Assembly: GCF_000253115.1 (NCBI RefSeq)
Contig: NC_014145.1
Location: 434,001-498,000, forward strand
Direction: 5' to 3'
Source: Thiomonas arsenitoxydans
GTDB taxonomy: Bacteria > Pseudomonadota > Gammaproteobacteria > Burkholderiales > Burkholderiaceae_C
Length of the DNA: 64,000 nt
Below are positions 17,898 to 29,300 of the stretch, in pieces (positions within the stretch are counted from its first letter, which is position 1; every line of letters begins with the position of its first letter). The notes beneath the pieces are model-generated. The model made no database searches and was not told the origin of the DNA. It saw only the letters and a program-made list of their open reading frames with translations. Both the position numbers and the translations under genes were made by a program.

Positions 17898-19270
17898 TAC
17901 GAAACGCTTCCTTGAAAAATGAGTTGCCACTGGTTGTTGCGCTGGGCCCAGTACTGACGATAGAGCGGGCTGGAGGGCGCACCGGCCGCACTGTACTGCA
18001 CCACCCTTTGCCCCGGGTATTGCAGGACGGTGAGCGCGCCGGGGGTGATGGATGGGTTGCGCGCAGGCGCGTGCGCAGTATTCGGCGCCGAGGCGCTGGC
18101 GGCGAGCGTGTCTTGCGGACGCGCACCTTGCGCAGCCGCCTGAACGACGTCGGTCTGCAACTGCGCCGTGATGCGCTGGCGCTGGGCAGTCCACTGCGAG
18201 ACGCTCAGCCATTGCACATGGCGGGTGATGACCACCGGGGTGCTGCCCGCCGGGGTGTCGGCCATGAGGCTGAGCACGTCCGGGTTGGACAGCACCACGC
18301 AGCCGTCAGACGCCAGGGGAACCCGGGCATAGCTGCCCGGCGGTGTGCCGTGCAGCCAGACGCCAAAGCCGGTGTGGCCTTGCTGCTTATCCCACTCGTT
18401 GGGGTAGTTCAGCGTGAGCGCGCCGGCGCCGTAGAGCGGTTTGAGGTCTTTGGCGCCGATTTTGCGGGTGATGAAGTAAATGCCCAGCGGCGTTTTCATA
18501 TCGCCGATCTGGGTCTTGCCCGCGCCGAATTTGCCCTGGCTGAAGTAGTAGCTCGCCTCGAGCTGGGGCACGCCGTTGCGCTGCTCAAAAAGATACAGAC
18601 GCGAACGGGCGGTATCCACCACGATGGCGCGCTGCACGTCGGGCGCCAGCGCCACCAGATTGGCGGCAATCGCCCCGGTCGGGGGCGGTGCGGTGTAGGC
18701 GGCGAGGCGGGCCAGTGCCTCCGCCCGAAGTTCCAGAACGCGGGCGTGTTGCTGCGCCTGTTGTTCCGAAAGCGCGGGTGGCGGGGCCGCGGCGAAGCCC
18801 GCAGGATTTCCGGCGCTGGCTTGCATGACATCGCCCAGAAGCAATTGCGCCAGGGAGAAATGCGGGTAGTCCCGCGCCAGTTGCTCGGCTTGCGCCCGCG
18901 CCGCATCGAGGTGGCCGGCAGCGACTTCGGCGTAAGCGTGGAGCAGGCGCCGTTCCGCGCCGTCCTGGTTGGGGGGTGCGCTCAGCGAGGTGGTGAGTTT
19001 GAGCAGGGTGCGCGCCGAAACGACGGGTTGCTGCACTGAACCGGTGGACGGGCCTGCGGCGTTGCTGGCCAACTCGCCTGCCGGTTCGGCCGCCAGGTCA
19101 TGCAGCAGGCGACTGCCCGGTGCGGCGCTGGGCATCGCGTTGTAGTCGGTCGCGGCGCGGGCCGCGAACACCAGCGGCACGCACAGCAGCGCCCAAGGCA
19201 ACAACTTGCGCAGAGGAGGGCGGCGGAATGCGGGCTTCACAGCGGATCGATGCGAGGCGCTTGAAATCAC
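17897..19270 (-). CDS. L,D-transpeptidase with YkuD domain
   Basis: Cell-wall enzyme of 457 residues that links peptidoglycan stems or attaches proteins to them. An N-terminal membrane anchor (PWALLCVPLVFAARAA) is followed by a helical repeat-like region (residues about 100-200) and a YkuD domain at about 210-350. The catalytic motif is HGTPPG (His 307) and ASDGCVVL (Cys 324). A C-terminal extension of about 100 residues ends in WQLIFQGSVS and resembles the NTF2-like tail of the neighbouring TPR protein, suggesting a ligand-binding module. The stop overlaps the ppiA start. Confidence 0.88.
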   Translation of the reverse strand: MISSASHRSAVKPAFRRPPLRKLLPWALLCVPLVFAARAATDYNAMPSAAPGSRLLHDLAAEPAGELASNAAGPSTGSVQQPVVSARTLLKLTTSLSAPPNQDGAERRLLHAYAEVAAGHLDAARAQAEQLARDYPHFSLAQLLLGDVMQASAGNPAGFAAAPPPALSEQQAQQHARVLELRAEALARLAAYTAPPPTGAIAANLVALAPDVQRAIVVDTARSRLYLFEQRNGVPQLEASYYFSQGKFGAGKTQIGDMKTPLGIYFITRKIGAKDLKPLYGAGALTLNYPNEWDKQQGHTGFGVWLHGTPPGSYARVPLASDGCVVLSNPDVLSLMADTPAGSTPVVITRHVQWLSVSQWTAQRQRITAQLQTDVVQAAAQGARPQDTLAASASAPNTAHAPARNPSITPGALTVLQYPGQRVVQYSAAGAPSSPLYRQYWAQRNNQWQLIFQGSVS

Positions 19271-19308
19271 AGCTAAATGAGGCAGCCTTCAGTGGCTAGA
19301 GTGGCCGT

Positions 19309-20403
19309 TCAGCCGACGATCTCGCGCACGATCAGCCACTTGCCGTTTTCACGCTGCATTTGCAGGGTTTTCGGGCCGTCAAAATCGAGCGAACCGGAGG
19401 TATAGTGCTGCCGGAAGCGCGCGGTGGCTTCGTCACCGTCGATCTGCACCTTGAGCGCGTGCACTTTCACCGTGATCTTGGCTTTGTCGGAAATGCGTGC
19501 TCGACGCTGATCCTTCCAGGCGCTCAAGCTCATGCCCTTCTCCGGCTTGAAATTGGGGGCGTAGGCGGCGAAATAGCCTGGCAGATTCTTGTTTTGCCAA
19601 GCGTCGGCCCAGCGCTCAACAGCTTCGGACACCGCGGCCTGTTCGCTGGCGTTGGTCTGCGCAGGCGCAGCGGCGGGCGCCGATTTGTTTTCAGCGGGTG
19701 CGGGCGCGGCAGGCTTGGTGGCAACCGGGGCCGTCGGCGCGGGCTTGGGTTTGGCCGCGGGTTTTTCGGCGGCCACCACTACCGGCTTCGGCGCAGGCGC
19801 GGCCGCAGCGGGCTTGGCCTCGGCTTTGGTTTCTTTCGCGGGCTGCGCCGTGGTCACTTTCAAGGGCGCCGCAGAGGCGGTTTGAACGGCGGGATTTTTG
19901 CCCTGCTCGAACAATTCGCGAATCAGGTTGAGCTTGACTCGGGCGCTGGCGTTTTCGTCGGGGGCGAGTTGCAGCGCCTTTTGGTAGGCTTGGCTAGCGA
20001 GCTTGGCGTAAATATCGCCCAAGTTGGCCTGCGCGGTGGCGTAGCTCGGGTTAGTGCGAATGGCCATGTCGAGCGCGGCGCGGGCCTTGTCGTACTGCCC
20101 TTGCTGGGCGTAGAGCACGGCCAGATTGTTGTAGGGCTCGGGCAACTCGGGATATTGTTCAGTGAGCGACTGAAAGATTTTGATGGCCTGGGCGTCTTTT
20201 TTCTGCTCGGTGAGGATGACGCCCTTCAAAAACTGGTACTGCGGGTCTTTGGGCTTTTGCGTCAGCAGCGTGTCCACCTGCGTCAGCGCACTGCTCAGAT
20301 CGCCTTTTTGCAGGCTTTGGCTGACACTGGCCGCGTCTGCCGCCCAGACGGTTGGTGCACCCAGCGTGAGGGCGATCAGGGTGGCGAGAAGGCGATTTCG
20401 CAT
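19309..20403 (-). CDS. Exported TPR protein with NTF2-like C-terminal domain
   Basis: Periplasmic or envelope protein of 364 residues. The start giving MRNRLLATLIALTLGAPTVWA, a signal peptide, is at 20403; the frame is open further up but with no such signal. TPR repeats occupy about residues 30-175 (LPEPYNNLAVLYAQQGQYDKA; NPSYATAQANLGDIYAKLA). Then follows an Ala/Pro/Lys linker of about 90 residues and a SnoaL/NTF2-like domain (AVERWADAWQNKNLPGYFA; ENGKWLIVREIVG). Family members are often beside YkuD transpeptidases, as here, which hints at a cell-wall role, but this is inference. Confidence 0.85.
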   Translation of the reverse strand: MRNRLLATLIALTLGAPTVWAADAASVSQSLQKGDLSSALTQVDTLLTQKPKDPQYQFLKGVILTEQKKDAQAIKIFQSLTEQYPELPEPYNNLAVLYAQQGQYDKARAALDMAIRTNPSYATAQANLGDIYAKLASQAYQKALQLAPDENASARVKLNLIRELFEQGKNPAVQTASAAPLKVTTAQPAKETKAEAKPAAAAPAPKPVVVAAEKPAAKPKPAPTAPVATKPAAPAPAENKSAPAAAPAQTNASEQAAVSEAVERWADAWQNKNLPGYFAAYAPNFKPEKGMSLSAWKDQRRARISDKAKITVKVHALKVQIDGDEATARFRQHYTSGSLDFDGPKTLQMQRENGKWLIVREIVG

Positions 20404-20579
20404 TGGGTGACTGGATGAGTGGTTTGAAGTCTGGACAAACGCCGTGCGGACTGGCGACGCGCAGCGCGGATTCAAGTGCAGCGCGTCAAGCCGGAAACTG
20501 GCTGCTTGTGCTAAGTTTTTAATTTTATCTGGGGACATGGCGCGCCCGCGCACAAACCGCTGTTCCCAAACCCAATTCC

Positions 20580-21962
20580 ATGACTGCGTTGCATCTACAC
20601 AATACCCTCACCCGCGGGAAAGACCGTTTCGTGCCCATCGAGCCCGGCCATGTCCGCATGTATGTCTGCGGCATGACGGTGTACGACTACTGTCACATCG
20701 GGCACGCGCGGGTGATGGTGGTGTTCGATCTGCTGCAGCGCTGGCTCAAGGCGCAGGGCTTGCGCGTGACTTATGTGCGCAACATTACTGATATTGACGA
20801 CAAAATCATCCGGCGCGCGCAGGACAACGGCGAGACCATCCGCGCGCTCACCGACCGCTTCATCGCCGCCATGCACGAAGATGCCGACGCCCTCGGCGTG
20901 GAGCGTCCCACCCATGAGCCGCGCGCCACCGACTATGTGCCGCAGATGCTCGACCTGATCGGCAAGCTCAAAACGCGCGGTCTGGCCTATCGCGACAGCG
21001 CGGGCGATGTGAACTTTCATGTGCGCGCGTTTCCCGGCTACGGCAAGTTGTCGGGCAAGTCGCTCGATGAACTGCGCGCGGGCGAGCGCGTGGAGGTCGA
21101 TACCGCCAAGCAAGATCCGCTGGACTTTGTGCTGTGGAAAGCGGCCAAACCCGCCGAGCCCGAGGAGGTGAAATGGCCTTCCGATGACGGCCCGGGCCGT
21201 CCCGGCTGGCATATCGAATGTTCGGCCATGAGCTGCGCGCTGCTGGGCGAGACTTTCGATATTCACGGCGGCGGGGCCGATCTGCAATTTCCGCATCACG
21301 AGAACGAAATCGCGCAAAGCGAGGGCGCGAGTGGCAAGCCCATGGCCAATGTCTGGCTGCACAACGGTTTCGTGCGGGTGGACGGCGAGAAGATGTCCAA
21401 ATCGCTGGGTAATTTTTTCACCATCCGCGACATCCTCCAGCATGTGGACGCCGAAACCGTGCGGCTGTTCATCGTCCGTGCGCACTATCGCAGCCCGCTG
21501 AACTACAGCGACGAACACCTGCAAGACGCCCACGCTGCGCTCACCCGACTCTACACCGCGCTCGACCCGTTCGCCGAGCTACCCGCGCGGCTCGACTGGA
21601 GCCACCCTCGCGCGCAGGCCTTTGCCGCCGCGATGAATGACGATCTCAATACGCCCGAGGCCATGGCGGTGTTGTTCGAGCTGGCGACCGAGGTCAACAA
21701 AACGGGCGATGCCGATCTGGCGGCGCTGCTCAAGGGGTTGGGCGGCGTGCTCGGTCTGCTGCAGCAGAATCCGCGCGAGTTCCTGCAAAGCAAGGCCGCC
21801 GCGGTGGATGCGGCGTGGGTGGAGCAGTTGGTGCAGGCCCGCATCGCCGCCAAACAGGCGCGCAACTTTGCCGAGGCCGATCGCATCCGCGCCGAGCTCA
21901 GCGCCAAGGGCATCGTGCTCGAAGACAAGCCGGGCGGGATCACGGTGTGGAGGGCGGCTTGA
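20580..21962 (+). CDS. cysS: Cysteine--tRNA ligase
   Basis: Class I synthetase of 460 residues that charges tRNA-Cys. Seen: zinc ligands [10 protein letters not shown], the HIGH motif [15 protein letters not shown] and HHENEIAQS around the zinc site, and KMSKSLGNF. The C-terminal helical domain ([16 protein letters not shown]) is present. The gene is divergent from the TPR gene, and its stop overlaps the following glycosylase start. Confidence 0.97.
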   Translation: MTALHLHNTLTRGKDRFVPIEPGHVRMYVCGMTVYDYCHIGHARVMVVFDLLQRWLKAQGLRVTYVRNITDIDDKIIRRAQDNGETIRALTDRFIAAMHEDADALGVERPTHEPRATDYVPQMLDLIGKLKTRGLAYRDSAGDVNFHVRAFPGYGKLSGKSLDELRAGERVEVDTAKQDPLDFVLWKAAKPAEPEEVKWPSDDGPGRPGWHIECSAMSCALLGETFDIHGGGADLQFPHHENEIAQSEGASGKPMANVWLHNGFVRVDGEKMSKSLGNFFTIRDILQHVDAETVRLFIVRAHYRSPLNYSDEHLQDAHAALTRLYTALDPFAELPARLDWSHPRAQAFAAAMNDDLNTPEAMAVLFELATEVNKTGDADLAALLKGLGGVLGLLQQNPREFLQSKAAAVDAAWVEQLVQARIAAKQARNFAEADRIRAELSAKGIVLEDKPGGITVWRAA

Positions 21963-22627
21963 TGGCGCGAGCACCGGCTTGGTCGGATACGGTCGTCTCC
22001 ACCAAAGGCCCCATCCCGCTCGATTGGGACAAGGCCTGCGCCCACCTGCAGCGCACCGATCGCGTGATGCGCAAACTCATCAAGACGCATGCGGGCACGC
22101 GGCTGCAAAGCCGGGGCGATCCGTTTCAGACTTTGGCGCGTTCCATCATTGGTCAGCAGATTTCCGTCAAGGCGGCGCAGACGGTCTGGGATCGGCTCTG
22201 TGCCGCCGTGCCCCAAGTCGCGCCGGAACATCTGGTCGGCCTCGATGACGAGGCTCTGCGTGCTTGCGGCCTGTCGGGTCGCAAGGCGGGCTATGTGCGT
22301 GACCTCGCCGTCAAATTCCACGCCGGGGAGGTGCATCCGGATCAATGGCAAGAGATGCCCGACGAGGCCATCGCCGCTGAACTGCTGACCATCCGCGGGA
22401 TTGGCCGCTGGACGGCGGACATGTTTCTGATCTTTCACCTGATGCGCCCGGACGTCCTGCCCTTGGGCGACCTGGGGCTGATCAAAGGCGTGAGCCAGAC
22501 TTACTTCGCCGGCGAGCCCGTGACCCAGAGCGAGGTGCGCGAAGTGGCCGCCGCCTGGGCGCCGTGGCGTTCAGTGGGGACTTGGTATATTTGGCGCAGT
22601 CTGGACCCGTTGCCGGTTGCGTATTGA
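21962..22627 (+). CDS. DNA-3-methyladenine glycosylase II (AlkA-type, HhH-GPD)
   Basis: Base-excision repair glycosylase of 221 residues. Seen: SIIGQQISVKAAQTVWDRL at the start of the HhH-GPD domain, the hairpin LLTIRGIGRWTADMF, and the catalytic Asp region LPLGDLGLIKG. It has no iron-sulfur cluster Cys quartet, unlike MutY/Nth. It starts at ATG 21962, sharing bases with the cysS stop (TGATG), so it is coupled to cysS. The cysS-alkA-accA-tilS order is usual in Burkholderiales. Confidence 0.9.
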   Translation: MARAPAWSDTVVSTKGPIPLDWDKACAHLQRTDRVMRKLIKTHAGTRLQSRGDPFQTLARSIIGQQISVKAAQTVWDRLCAAVPQVAPEHLVGLDDEALRACGLSGRKAGYVRDLAVKFHAGEVHPDQWQEMPDEAIAAELLTIRGIGRWTADMFLIFHLMRPDVLPLGDLGLIKGVSQTYFAGEPVTQSEVREVAAAWAPWRSVGTWYIWRSLDPLPVAY

Positions 22628-22672
22628 TTTGCGCGTTTGCAACGCAGGAGCGGATCATTTCCCGAGGTGAAT

Positions 22673-23650
22673 ATGAGCAAAAAAGTCTTTCTCGATTTCG
22701 AGCAACCGGTTGCCGAACTCGAGAACAAAATCGACGAACTGCGCTTTGTGCAGGATGAATCGGCGGTCGATATTTCCGAAGAAATCGGGCGCTTGCAGAA
22801 AAAAAGCCAGCAGCTCACCAAAGACCTCTACGCCAAGCTCACGCCCTGGCAGACCACGCAGATTGCGCGGCACGCCCAGCGGCCTTACACCCTCGACTAC
22901 GCCCACCAGATCTTCACCGACTTTCACGAGCTGCACGGCGATCGCGCCTATGCCGACGACCTGTCCATCGTGGGCGGCCTGGCGCGTCTGGGCGGGCAGG
23001 CCTGCATGGTGATCGGCCACCAGAAGGGGCGCGACACCAAGGAGCGCGCGATGCGCAACTTCGGCATGCCCAAGCCCGAGGGCTATCGCAAGGCGCTGCG
23101 GCTGATGAAACTGGCCGAAAAATTCCACCTGCCCATCTTCACCTTTGTCGATACGCCCGGCGCCTATCCCGGCATCGACGCCGAAGAACGCAGCCAGTCC
23201 GAAGCCATTGGCCGCAATATCTACGAGATGGCGCAGCTCGAAGTGCCCATCATTTCCACCATCATCGGCGAAGGCGGATCGGGCGGGGCGTTAGCTATTG
23301 CGGTGTGCGACCAGTTGCTCATGCTGCAGTATTCGATCTACTCGGTGATTTCGCCCGAGGGCTGCGCCTCCATTCTTTGGAAGAGCGCGGAAAAAGCGCC
23401 GGAAGCCGCCGAGGCGCTGGGCCTCACCGCGCACCGCCTCAAGGCGCTGGGCCTGGTGGACAAGATCGTCAGCGAGCCGGTTGGTGGCGCACACCGCGAC
23501 CCTGTGGCGATGGCGGCTTCGCTCAAGCGCGCGCTGGGCGAATCGCTGCGCCACTTCCAGCACACCAAGCCGGCCGATCTGGTGAAGCAGCGGCTGGAGC
23601 GGCTGCAGGGCTTTGGCAAATTCGAAGACACCAAGACGGCGGGACGTTGA
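22673..23650 (+). CDS. accA: Acetyl-CoA carboxylase carboxyltransferase subunit alpha
   Basis: Subunit of the carboxyltransferase that makes malonyl-CoA for fatty acid synthesis, working with AccD. The 325 residues include the N-terminal helix [38 protein letters not shown] and [20 protein letters not shown]. The ATG at 22673 has a GAGGTG ribosome site; an upstream in-frame start at 22637 has no family support. The stop overlaps the TTG proposed for tilS. Confidence 0.96.
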   Translation: MSKKVFLDFEQPVAELENKIDELRFVQDESAVDISEEIGRLQKKSQQLTKDLYAKLTPWQTTQIARHAQRPYTLDYAHQIFTDFHELHGDRAYADDLSIVGGLARLGGQACMVIGHQKGRDTKERAMRNFGMPKPEGYRKALRLMKLAEKFHLPIFTFVDTPGAYPGIDAEERSQSEAIGRNIYEMAQLEVPIISTIIGEGGSGGALAIAVCDQLLMLQYSIYSVISPEGCASILWKSAEKAPEAAEALGLTAHRLKALGLVDKIVSEPVGGAHRDPVAMAASLKRALGESLRHFQHTKPADLVKQRLERLQGFGKFEDTKTAGR

Positions 23651-24699
23651 CCGCCTTCGTCGGTTCACTTGATGGGTCCACCTCGTCGGCTTCACAGTCG
23701 GCGCTGCCCTTGCTGAACAACCCCGCGCTTGCCGCGCTCAGGCGTTTCGCGTCGCAGAACCCCGGCGTCGCCCAGGCCGAGCGAATCGGCATTGCCTTCA
23801 GCGGCGGGGCCGATTCCACGGCTTTGCTGCTTGCGGCCCGCACGCTCTGGGGCGGTGGACGGCTTTGTGCCTTGCACGTCAATCATGGCTTGCAAACCTC
23901 GGCCCAGTTGTTCGCGCAACATTGCGCTCAAGCCTGCGCCGCCCTCGATGTGGCGTATGCCGAGGCCACTCTGCAGGTCGATGTGGCGCGGGGACAGAGC
24001 TTGGAAGAAGTCGCGCGCGAGGCCCGCTATTTGGCGCTGGCCAAGCTTGCGCGCGAGCAGAACTGCGCGGTGGTTCTGCTTGCGCAGCATGGGGACGATC
24101 AGGTCGAGACGCTCTTGCTCGCCTTGTTGCGCGGGGCAGGGCCGCGCGGCTTGGCGGCGATGCCCGCGCAGATGCAGCGTCACGGCTGCAGCTTTGCGCG
24201 ACCCTTGCTGGACTGCGGCGCGGCCGAATTGCGGAGCTGGCTCAAGGCGCAGGCGGTGAGCTTTCTGGACGATCCGATGAATGCCGACCCCGCGTTTCGG
24301 CGCAGCCGCATTCGGCATGAACTGGTGCCGGTTCTCGCCCGGCTCGAACCCGCCTATCGGCAGACGCTGGGCCGCAGCGCCGCCTTGTGCGCAGCGGCCG
24401 ACGCGCAGATTCAATCGACGGCGGCGCAGCAATTGCGCCTTTGCATGCAACCCCAGGGGTTGGATCTTGCCGCCTTGCGCGCACTGGGCGCCGTATCTGC
24501 TAGCGAGGTCTTGCGGCTTTGGCTGCGGCAAAACGGGCAGCGACTGGACCGTGCGCGGACCGACGAACTAGTGCGACAAGTCTTGCGGACCGGGCAGGGC
24601 GCGCATCGCCTCGAACTGCGTCTGCCAGGCTGCATCCTTCAGCGTCAGGGGGCTTGTCTGCGTTTGAAATGGGGCGATGCCGCAGCAGAGAAAGCCTAG
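23647..24699 (+). CDS. tilS: tRNA(Ile)-lysidine synthase
   Basis: ATP-dependent enzyme that converts C34 of tRNA-Ile(CAU) to lysidine so that it reads AUA. The PP-loop motif is [16 protein letters not shown], followed by [30 protein letters not shown] and the [12 protein letters not shown] block. Length is 350 residues if translation starts at a TTG at 23647 that overlaps the accA stop (TTGA); no ATG lies near the N-terminus. Large regions C-terminal to residue 230 are of low conservation, as usual. Confidence 0.88.
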   Translation: MTAFVGSLDGSTSSASQSALPLLNNPALAALRRFASQNPGVAQAERIGIAFSGGADSTALLLAARTLWGGGRLCALHVNHGLQTSAQLFAQHCAQACAALDVAYAEATLQVDVARGQSLEEVAREARYLALAKLAREQNCAVVLLAQHGDDQVETLLLALLRGAGPRGLAAMPAQMQRHGCSFARPLLDCGAAELRSWLKAQAVSFLDDPMNADPAFRRSRIRHELVPVLARLEPAYRQTLGRSAALCAAADAQIQSTAAQQLRLCMQPQGLDLAALRALGAVSASEVLRLWLRQNGQRLDRARTDELVRQVLRTGQGAHRLELRLPGCILQRQGACLRLKWGDAAAEKA

Positions 24700-24780
24700 A
24701 ATGCGAAGCCTTGCAGCGAAACGGTCAGGTGCATCGTGCGCCGGGCAAAGAGACTTTCGCAGCTCTCGAACGCATTTCTC

Positions 24781-26034
24781 ATGGCACTCATCGTCCAGAA
24801 ATACGGCGGCACCTCGGTGGGGTCAGCCGAACGGATCAAAAACGTGGCCAGGCGCGTGGCCAAGTGGCACGAAGCCGGGCATCAGGTCGTGGTGGTGGTC
24901 TCTGCGATGTCGGGTGAAACCAATCGCCTGATCGCGCTGGCCAAAGAAATCCAGCCCCAGCCCGATCCGCGCGAACTCGACGTCGTGGCTTCGACCGGCG
25001 AGCAGGTCACCATCGGCCTGCTGTCCATGGCGCTGCAGGCGCTGGGACACAAAGCTCGAAGCTACACCGGCGCGCAGATCGCCGTGCATACCGACAGCGC
25101 CTTCACCAAGGCCCGCATCGAGTCCATCGACGCCGACAAACTCAAGGCCGATCTCGCTCAGGGCATCATCCCCGTCGTTGCCGGGTTTCAAGGCGTGGAC
25201 GCGCAGGGCAACATCACCACCCTGGGCCGGGGCGGCTCAGATACCTCGGGCGTGGCGCTCGCAGCGGCCTTGCAAGCCGACGAATGCCAGATCTACACCG
25301 ACGTCGACGGCGTCTACACCACCGATCCGCGCATCGTGCCCGAAGCCCGGCGGCTCGACACCATCACCTTCGAAGAAATGCTGGAGATGGCCAGCCTCGG
25401 CTCCAAGGTGTTGCAAATCCGCTCGGTGGAATTCGCGGGCAAGTACAAGGTTCGCCTGCGCGTGCTCTCCAGCCTGACCCCGTGGGACCTGCCGCTGGAG
25501 CAAGAGTCGCGCAGCGGCACACTCATCACCTTTGAGGAAGACGAAAACATGGAACAAGCCGTGGTGTCGGGCATCGCCTTTGCCCGCGACGAAGCCAAGA
25601 TCATCGTGGTTGGCGTGCCCGACCGGCCCGGCATCGCCTATCAGATTCTCAGTGCCGTGGGCGAGGCCAATATCGAAGTCGACATGATTCTGCAAAACCA
25701 GAGCGTGGCCGGTTTCACCGACTTCACCTTCACCGTGGGCCGGGGCGATTACGCGCGCGCGCTCGACATTCTCAAGTCCAGCGTGCAGGCCCACATCGGC
25801 GCCAAGGAAATTCTCGGCGATCCGAAAGTGTGCAAGGTTTCCATCGTGGGCATGGGCATGCGTTCGCACGCCGGCGTGGCCAGCAAAATGTTCCGCACCC
25901 TGTCGGAAGAAGGCATCAACATCCAGATGATCTCCACCTCGGAAATCAAGGTCTCGGTGGTCATCGAAGAAAAGTACATGGAGCTTGCGGTGCGCTCCTT
26001 GCACAAGGCCTTCGACCTAGAACAAAGCGCCTGA
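24781..26034 (+). CDS. lysC: Aspartate kinase
   Basis: First enzyme of lysine, threonine and methionine synthesis (417 residues). Kinase motifs [30 protein letters not shown] and [17 protein letters not shown] are followed by [15 protein letters not shown] and two C-terminal ACT domains (from about residue 265) that bind feedback inhibitor. It starts at ATG 24781. The gene precedes tRNA-Ser, an order seen in many Burkholderiales. Confidence 0.96.
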   Translation: MALIVQKYGGTSVGSAERIKNVARRVAKWHEAGHQVVVVVSAMSGETNRLIALAKEIQPQPDPRELDVVASTGEQVTIGLLSMALQALGHKARSYTGAQIAVHTDSAFTKARIESIDADKLKADLAQGIIPVVAGFQGVDAQGNITTLGRGGSDTSGVALAAALQADECQIYTDVDGVYTTDPRIVPEARRLDTITFEEMLEMASLGSKVLQIRSVEFAGKYKVRLRVLSSLTPWDLPLEQESRSGTLITFEEDENMEQAVVSGIAFARDEAKIIVVGVPDRPGIAYQILSAVGEANIEVDMILQNQSVAGFTDFTFTVGRGDYARALDILKSSVQAHIGAKEILGDPKVCKVSIVGMGMRSHAGVASKMFRTLSEEGINIQMISTSEIKVSVVIEEKYMELAVRSLHKAFDLEQSA

Positions 26035-26148
26035 GCCGCGACGTTTTCCGTCAAGGTGGCGATCGCAGGTGAATGCGTGTAATAATTGCCGACTTTGCTG
26101 AACGCATGAAGCCACAAGCAATTTGCCAAAAGGAAACTTGAGGCAACT

Positions 26149-26239
26149 GGAGACGTGACCGAGTGGCCGAAGGTGCTCCCCTGCTAAGGGAGTATGTGCC
26201 AAAAGCGCATCAAGGGTTCGAATCCCTTCGTCTCCGCCA
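26149..26239 (+). tRNA. tRNA-Ser (anticodon GCT)
   Basis: A complete class II tRNA of 91 bases with encoded CCA. The acceptor arms are GGAGACG and CGTCTCC, the anticodon loop CTGCTAA (26181-26187) gives GCT at 26183-26185, there is a long variable arm, and the T arm carries GGTTCGAATCC. It reads AGC/AGU codons. The last bases are followed directly by the IS-rich region, so this tRNA is the probable edge of an island. Confidence 0.97.
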
Positions 26240-26337
26240 GAATACTAATAAAAACAATAACTTAGCTGTACATTCCCACAATTTATCCCACAAGTCGGCG
26301 CGGGCTAGCAGCTCGTTTGGCCGACATAGTTGCGAGA

Positions 26338-26460
26338 TAGGTAGTCAACTTGGGCTGCAATCGCCTCAATGGCGCTCTGGGCGACGAGCAGCATGCGGTA
26401 CTGTGCGGCGCTGCTCACAACATTCGCCTGCTGCTGAGGAGGCGAGGGGCGGGGTGGTAT
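26338..26460 (+). pseudogene. 3' stub of an IS5-family transposase gene
   Basis: A short plus-strand frame reads CNRLNGALGDEQHAVLCG and then HNIRLLLRRRG. This matches the C-terminal end of IS5-family transposases and is recognisably similar to the stub at 27722-28265 (CWLKGALGDALHAISCAAG). Nothing of the catalytic part remains. It lies about 100 bp after tRNA-Ser and is probably the scar of an old IS; the 26240-26337 stretch before it holds nothing I recognise. Confidence 0.55.
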
Positions 26461-26527
26461 GACGCGATGATTGGCAGGCGTCGCCAAATGAGGTGCCCGT
26501 CGAATTTCGCCTTCCAGATGGCCGCTC

Positions 26528-27721
<1,194 letters not shown>

Positions 27722-28265
27722 TCAGGTCTCGATGCTACACATCGGCTCCTGGAAGACGAAAAACGGCAGGCAGCTCAGACTGGTGTCGCCAGGGCGGGCC
27801 CGATGACGCCCTGCGCAAAGCAAATGCCTGAGCAGTTGGGCTCTGATCGCGAGGCACTGGCCGCCCGCAAAACCCCAAGCCTTCTGTGCAGCAGGCGCAA
27901 AAAAACCGGCCCCAGCCCCAGACGGACAATAGCGCAGCAGCCACTGGATGTTGTAGCCCGCCGCGCAACTGATCGCGTGCAGCGCGTCGCCCAGCGCCCC
28001 TTTGAGCCAGCAGCGATCCAGGCGGTGATCGGCCTTCAGATGTCCGATGGCGGGCTCCACCGCCGAGCGACGGCGCAGCCAGGTGCGGTGCTGCGGGCTC
28101 AGACGCTTGAACTTGCCGCGGTGGATGAGGTGTTGATCGGGGTTGTCGGCGTCCACCCCGCGAAAGCCCAGATCGACCACGACGTGCTCAATCGCCACGG
28201 CCCAGTCCTGCATCAGAATGGTGGCCTGCTCCAGTGTGGCGAGCAGGATGTGGCCGTCATGCCCA
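27722..28265 (-). pseudogene. 5'-truncated IS5-family transposase
   Basis: C-terminal part of a DDE transposase: GHDGHILLATLEQATILM, VVVDLGFRGVDADNPDQHL, RLSPQHRTWLRRRSAVEPAI and GHLKADHRLDRCWLKGALG. The catalytic Glu region (VEPAIGHLKADHR) is present, but the N-terminal half with the first Asp is missing. The frame runs on to 28330 with unrelated residues. The 3' end abuts the IS3-family element. Confidence 0.8.
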
Positions 28266-28352
28266 AGGGATTCGGTGGACAAGAAAACACAAAAAAGTGA
28301 GCGTTTATGCGGGTCACAGGGGTTTTTCAAGGGCGACCAAGTAAATGTTGCT

Positions 28353-28412
28353 TGCTCACAGCTTGACCCTCCCGTTCAGTCGATGAACGGTCAATGGGCC
28401 GCCTGTGGTTGA
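28353..28412 (-). repeat. Diverged second copy of the 3' end of the DUF3987-type gene
   Basis: Read on the minus strand this segment resembles 28566-28625, the last codons of the DUF3987-type gene. Both contain CTGAACGGGAGGG close to their end and finish AAGCTGTGAGCAA. The copy has indels and is not in an open frame, so it is a degraded partial duplication. Confidence 0.5.
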
Positions 28413-28422
28413 CGTGAGCCGT

Positions 28423-28569
28423 TCACGCGAACCATCCCCTGTCCACCAGAATGCGGGTGGTGCGCGCACTGCCAAAACTGCCAAAAGCCCCTTTTGACAC
28501 TTTTGACAGTTCCTGCACGGGCGGCTTCCCAGAAATTGAGCGCAGGCGGTCGAGGTAGATATTGCTCAC
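28423..28569 (-). CDS. Small hypothetical protein coupled to the DUF3987-type gene
   Basis: A 48-residue frame starting at GTG 28569, overlapping the upstream stop by four bases (GTGA). It reads VSNIYLDRLRSISGKPPVQE followed by a Lys/Gly/Phe/Ser-rich stretch (VSKGAFGSFGSA). Small ORFs of this style often follow primase-helicase genes in integrative elements. Its last residues (ILVDRGWFA) resemble LVDMGWLHQ of the upstream gene product, so its 3' half may come from the duplication noted at 28353-28412. Function unknown. Confidence 0.5.
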   Translation of the reverse strand: MSNIYLDRLRSISGKPPVQELSKVSKGAFGSFGSARTTRILVDRGWFA

Positions 28570-29191
28570 AGCTTCGCCCTCCCGTTCAGCGTGTAGATGG
28601 TCGAGGGTCGGCCTGCGGTCGGTTCGCGTCGCTGGTGCAACCAACCCATGTCCACCAGATAACCCAGCGCGGCCATGACCAGATCGCGGTCGCTCAGTCC
28701 TGTCCAATTCGGTCGCCACACATCCCTGCTGCCGAATCCATCGCGGGGCAGATCACCCTTCTTGATGCGCCGCAGGATGGCGCGGGCGGCCTCCACTTCG
28801 GGCGATACTGCACCGCCGTAGATTCGCCGGGCATGCGACTCCAGGTAGGTCGCCCAGCCTAATGCGCGCAGCATGGCCGTTTCACTCACCGGGCCGCTGC
28901 CGTCATCGGCCAAGTGGCAGATCAGCGCCAGGGCAGGCACCAGCTTGCGATACTTCGCCAAGTGGCTCTCAACGGCGGGATGCAGGTCGGCACTGCGAAG
29001 ACGGCTTTCGAGTTCGGTGCGCCATTGCACGAACAGCGCCAGTGCCGCCTCGCTTAGGCGTAGGTAGGTTGTGCCTTCGGGGTTGCCGTCTAGGCCGGTG
29101 TCTTGCATCGCACCGATGGCCTGCGGGTCGAGCGTGTCCAGGCGGTCGAAGACGGCCCATGCGGCCTTTTTCGCGGCTCCGTCAGGCCAGT
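28566..29191 (-). pseudogene. 3' remnant of a DUF3987 (YfjI-type) mobile-element gene
   Basis: About 208 codons of the C-terminal part of a DUF3987-type protein, a family found in phage and integrative-element replication modules. Visible are LVPALALICHLADDGSG, ALGWATYLESHARRIYGGAV and a winged-helix-like end (LVMAALGYLVDMGWLHQRRE). The 5' part is cut off exactly at the left end of the IS21 element at 29192. The reading frame itself is undamaged in what remains. Confidence 0.75.
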
Positions 29192-29300
29192 GTGTTGATT
29201 TCCATCCAGAACTGACCCAGTAACCCCCAGGATTTCCATCTAAATCTGACCCACGTACTAACCCTAACCTGCTGCTTTGTTTAGCAGCAGGAGACCAGGA

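Noticed and set aside
26149..26239. Search for a direct repeat of the tRNA-Ser 3' end as an att site
   Set aside because: I noticed no second copy of the T-arm/acceptor sequence within the window by eye, so no att sites are claimed.
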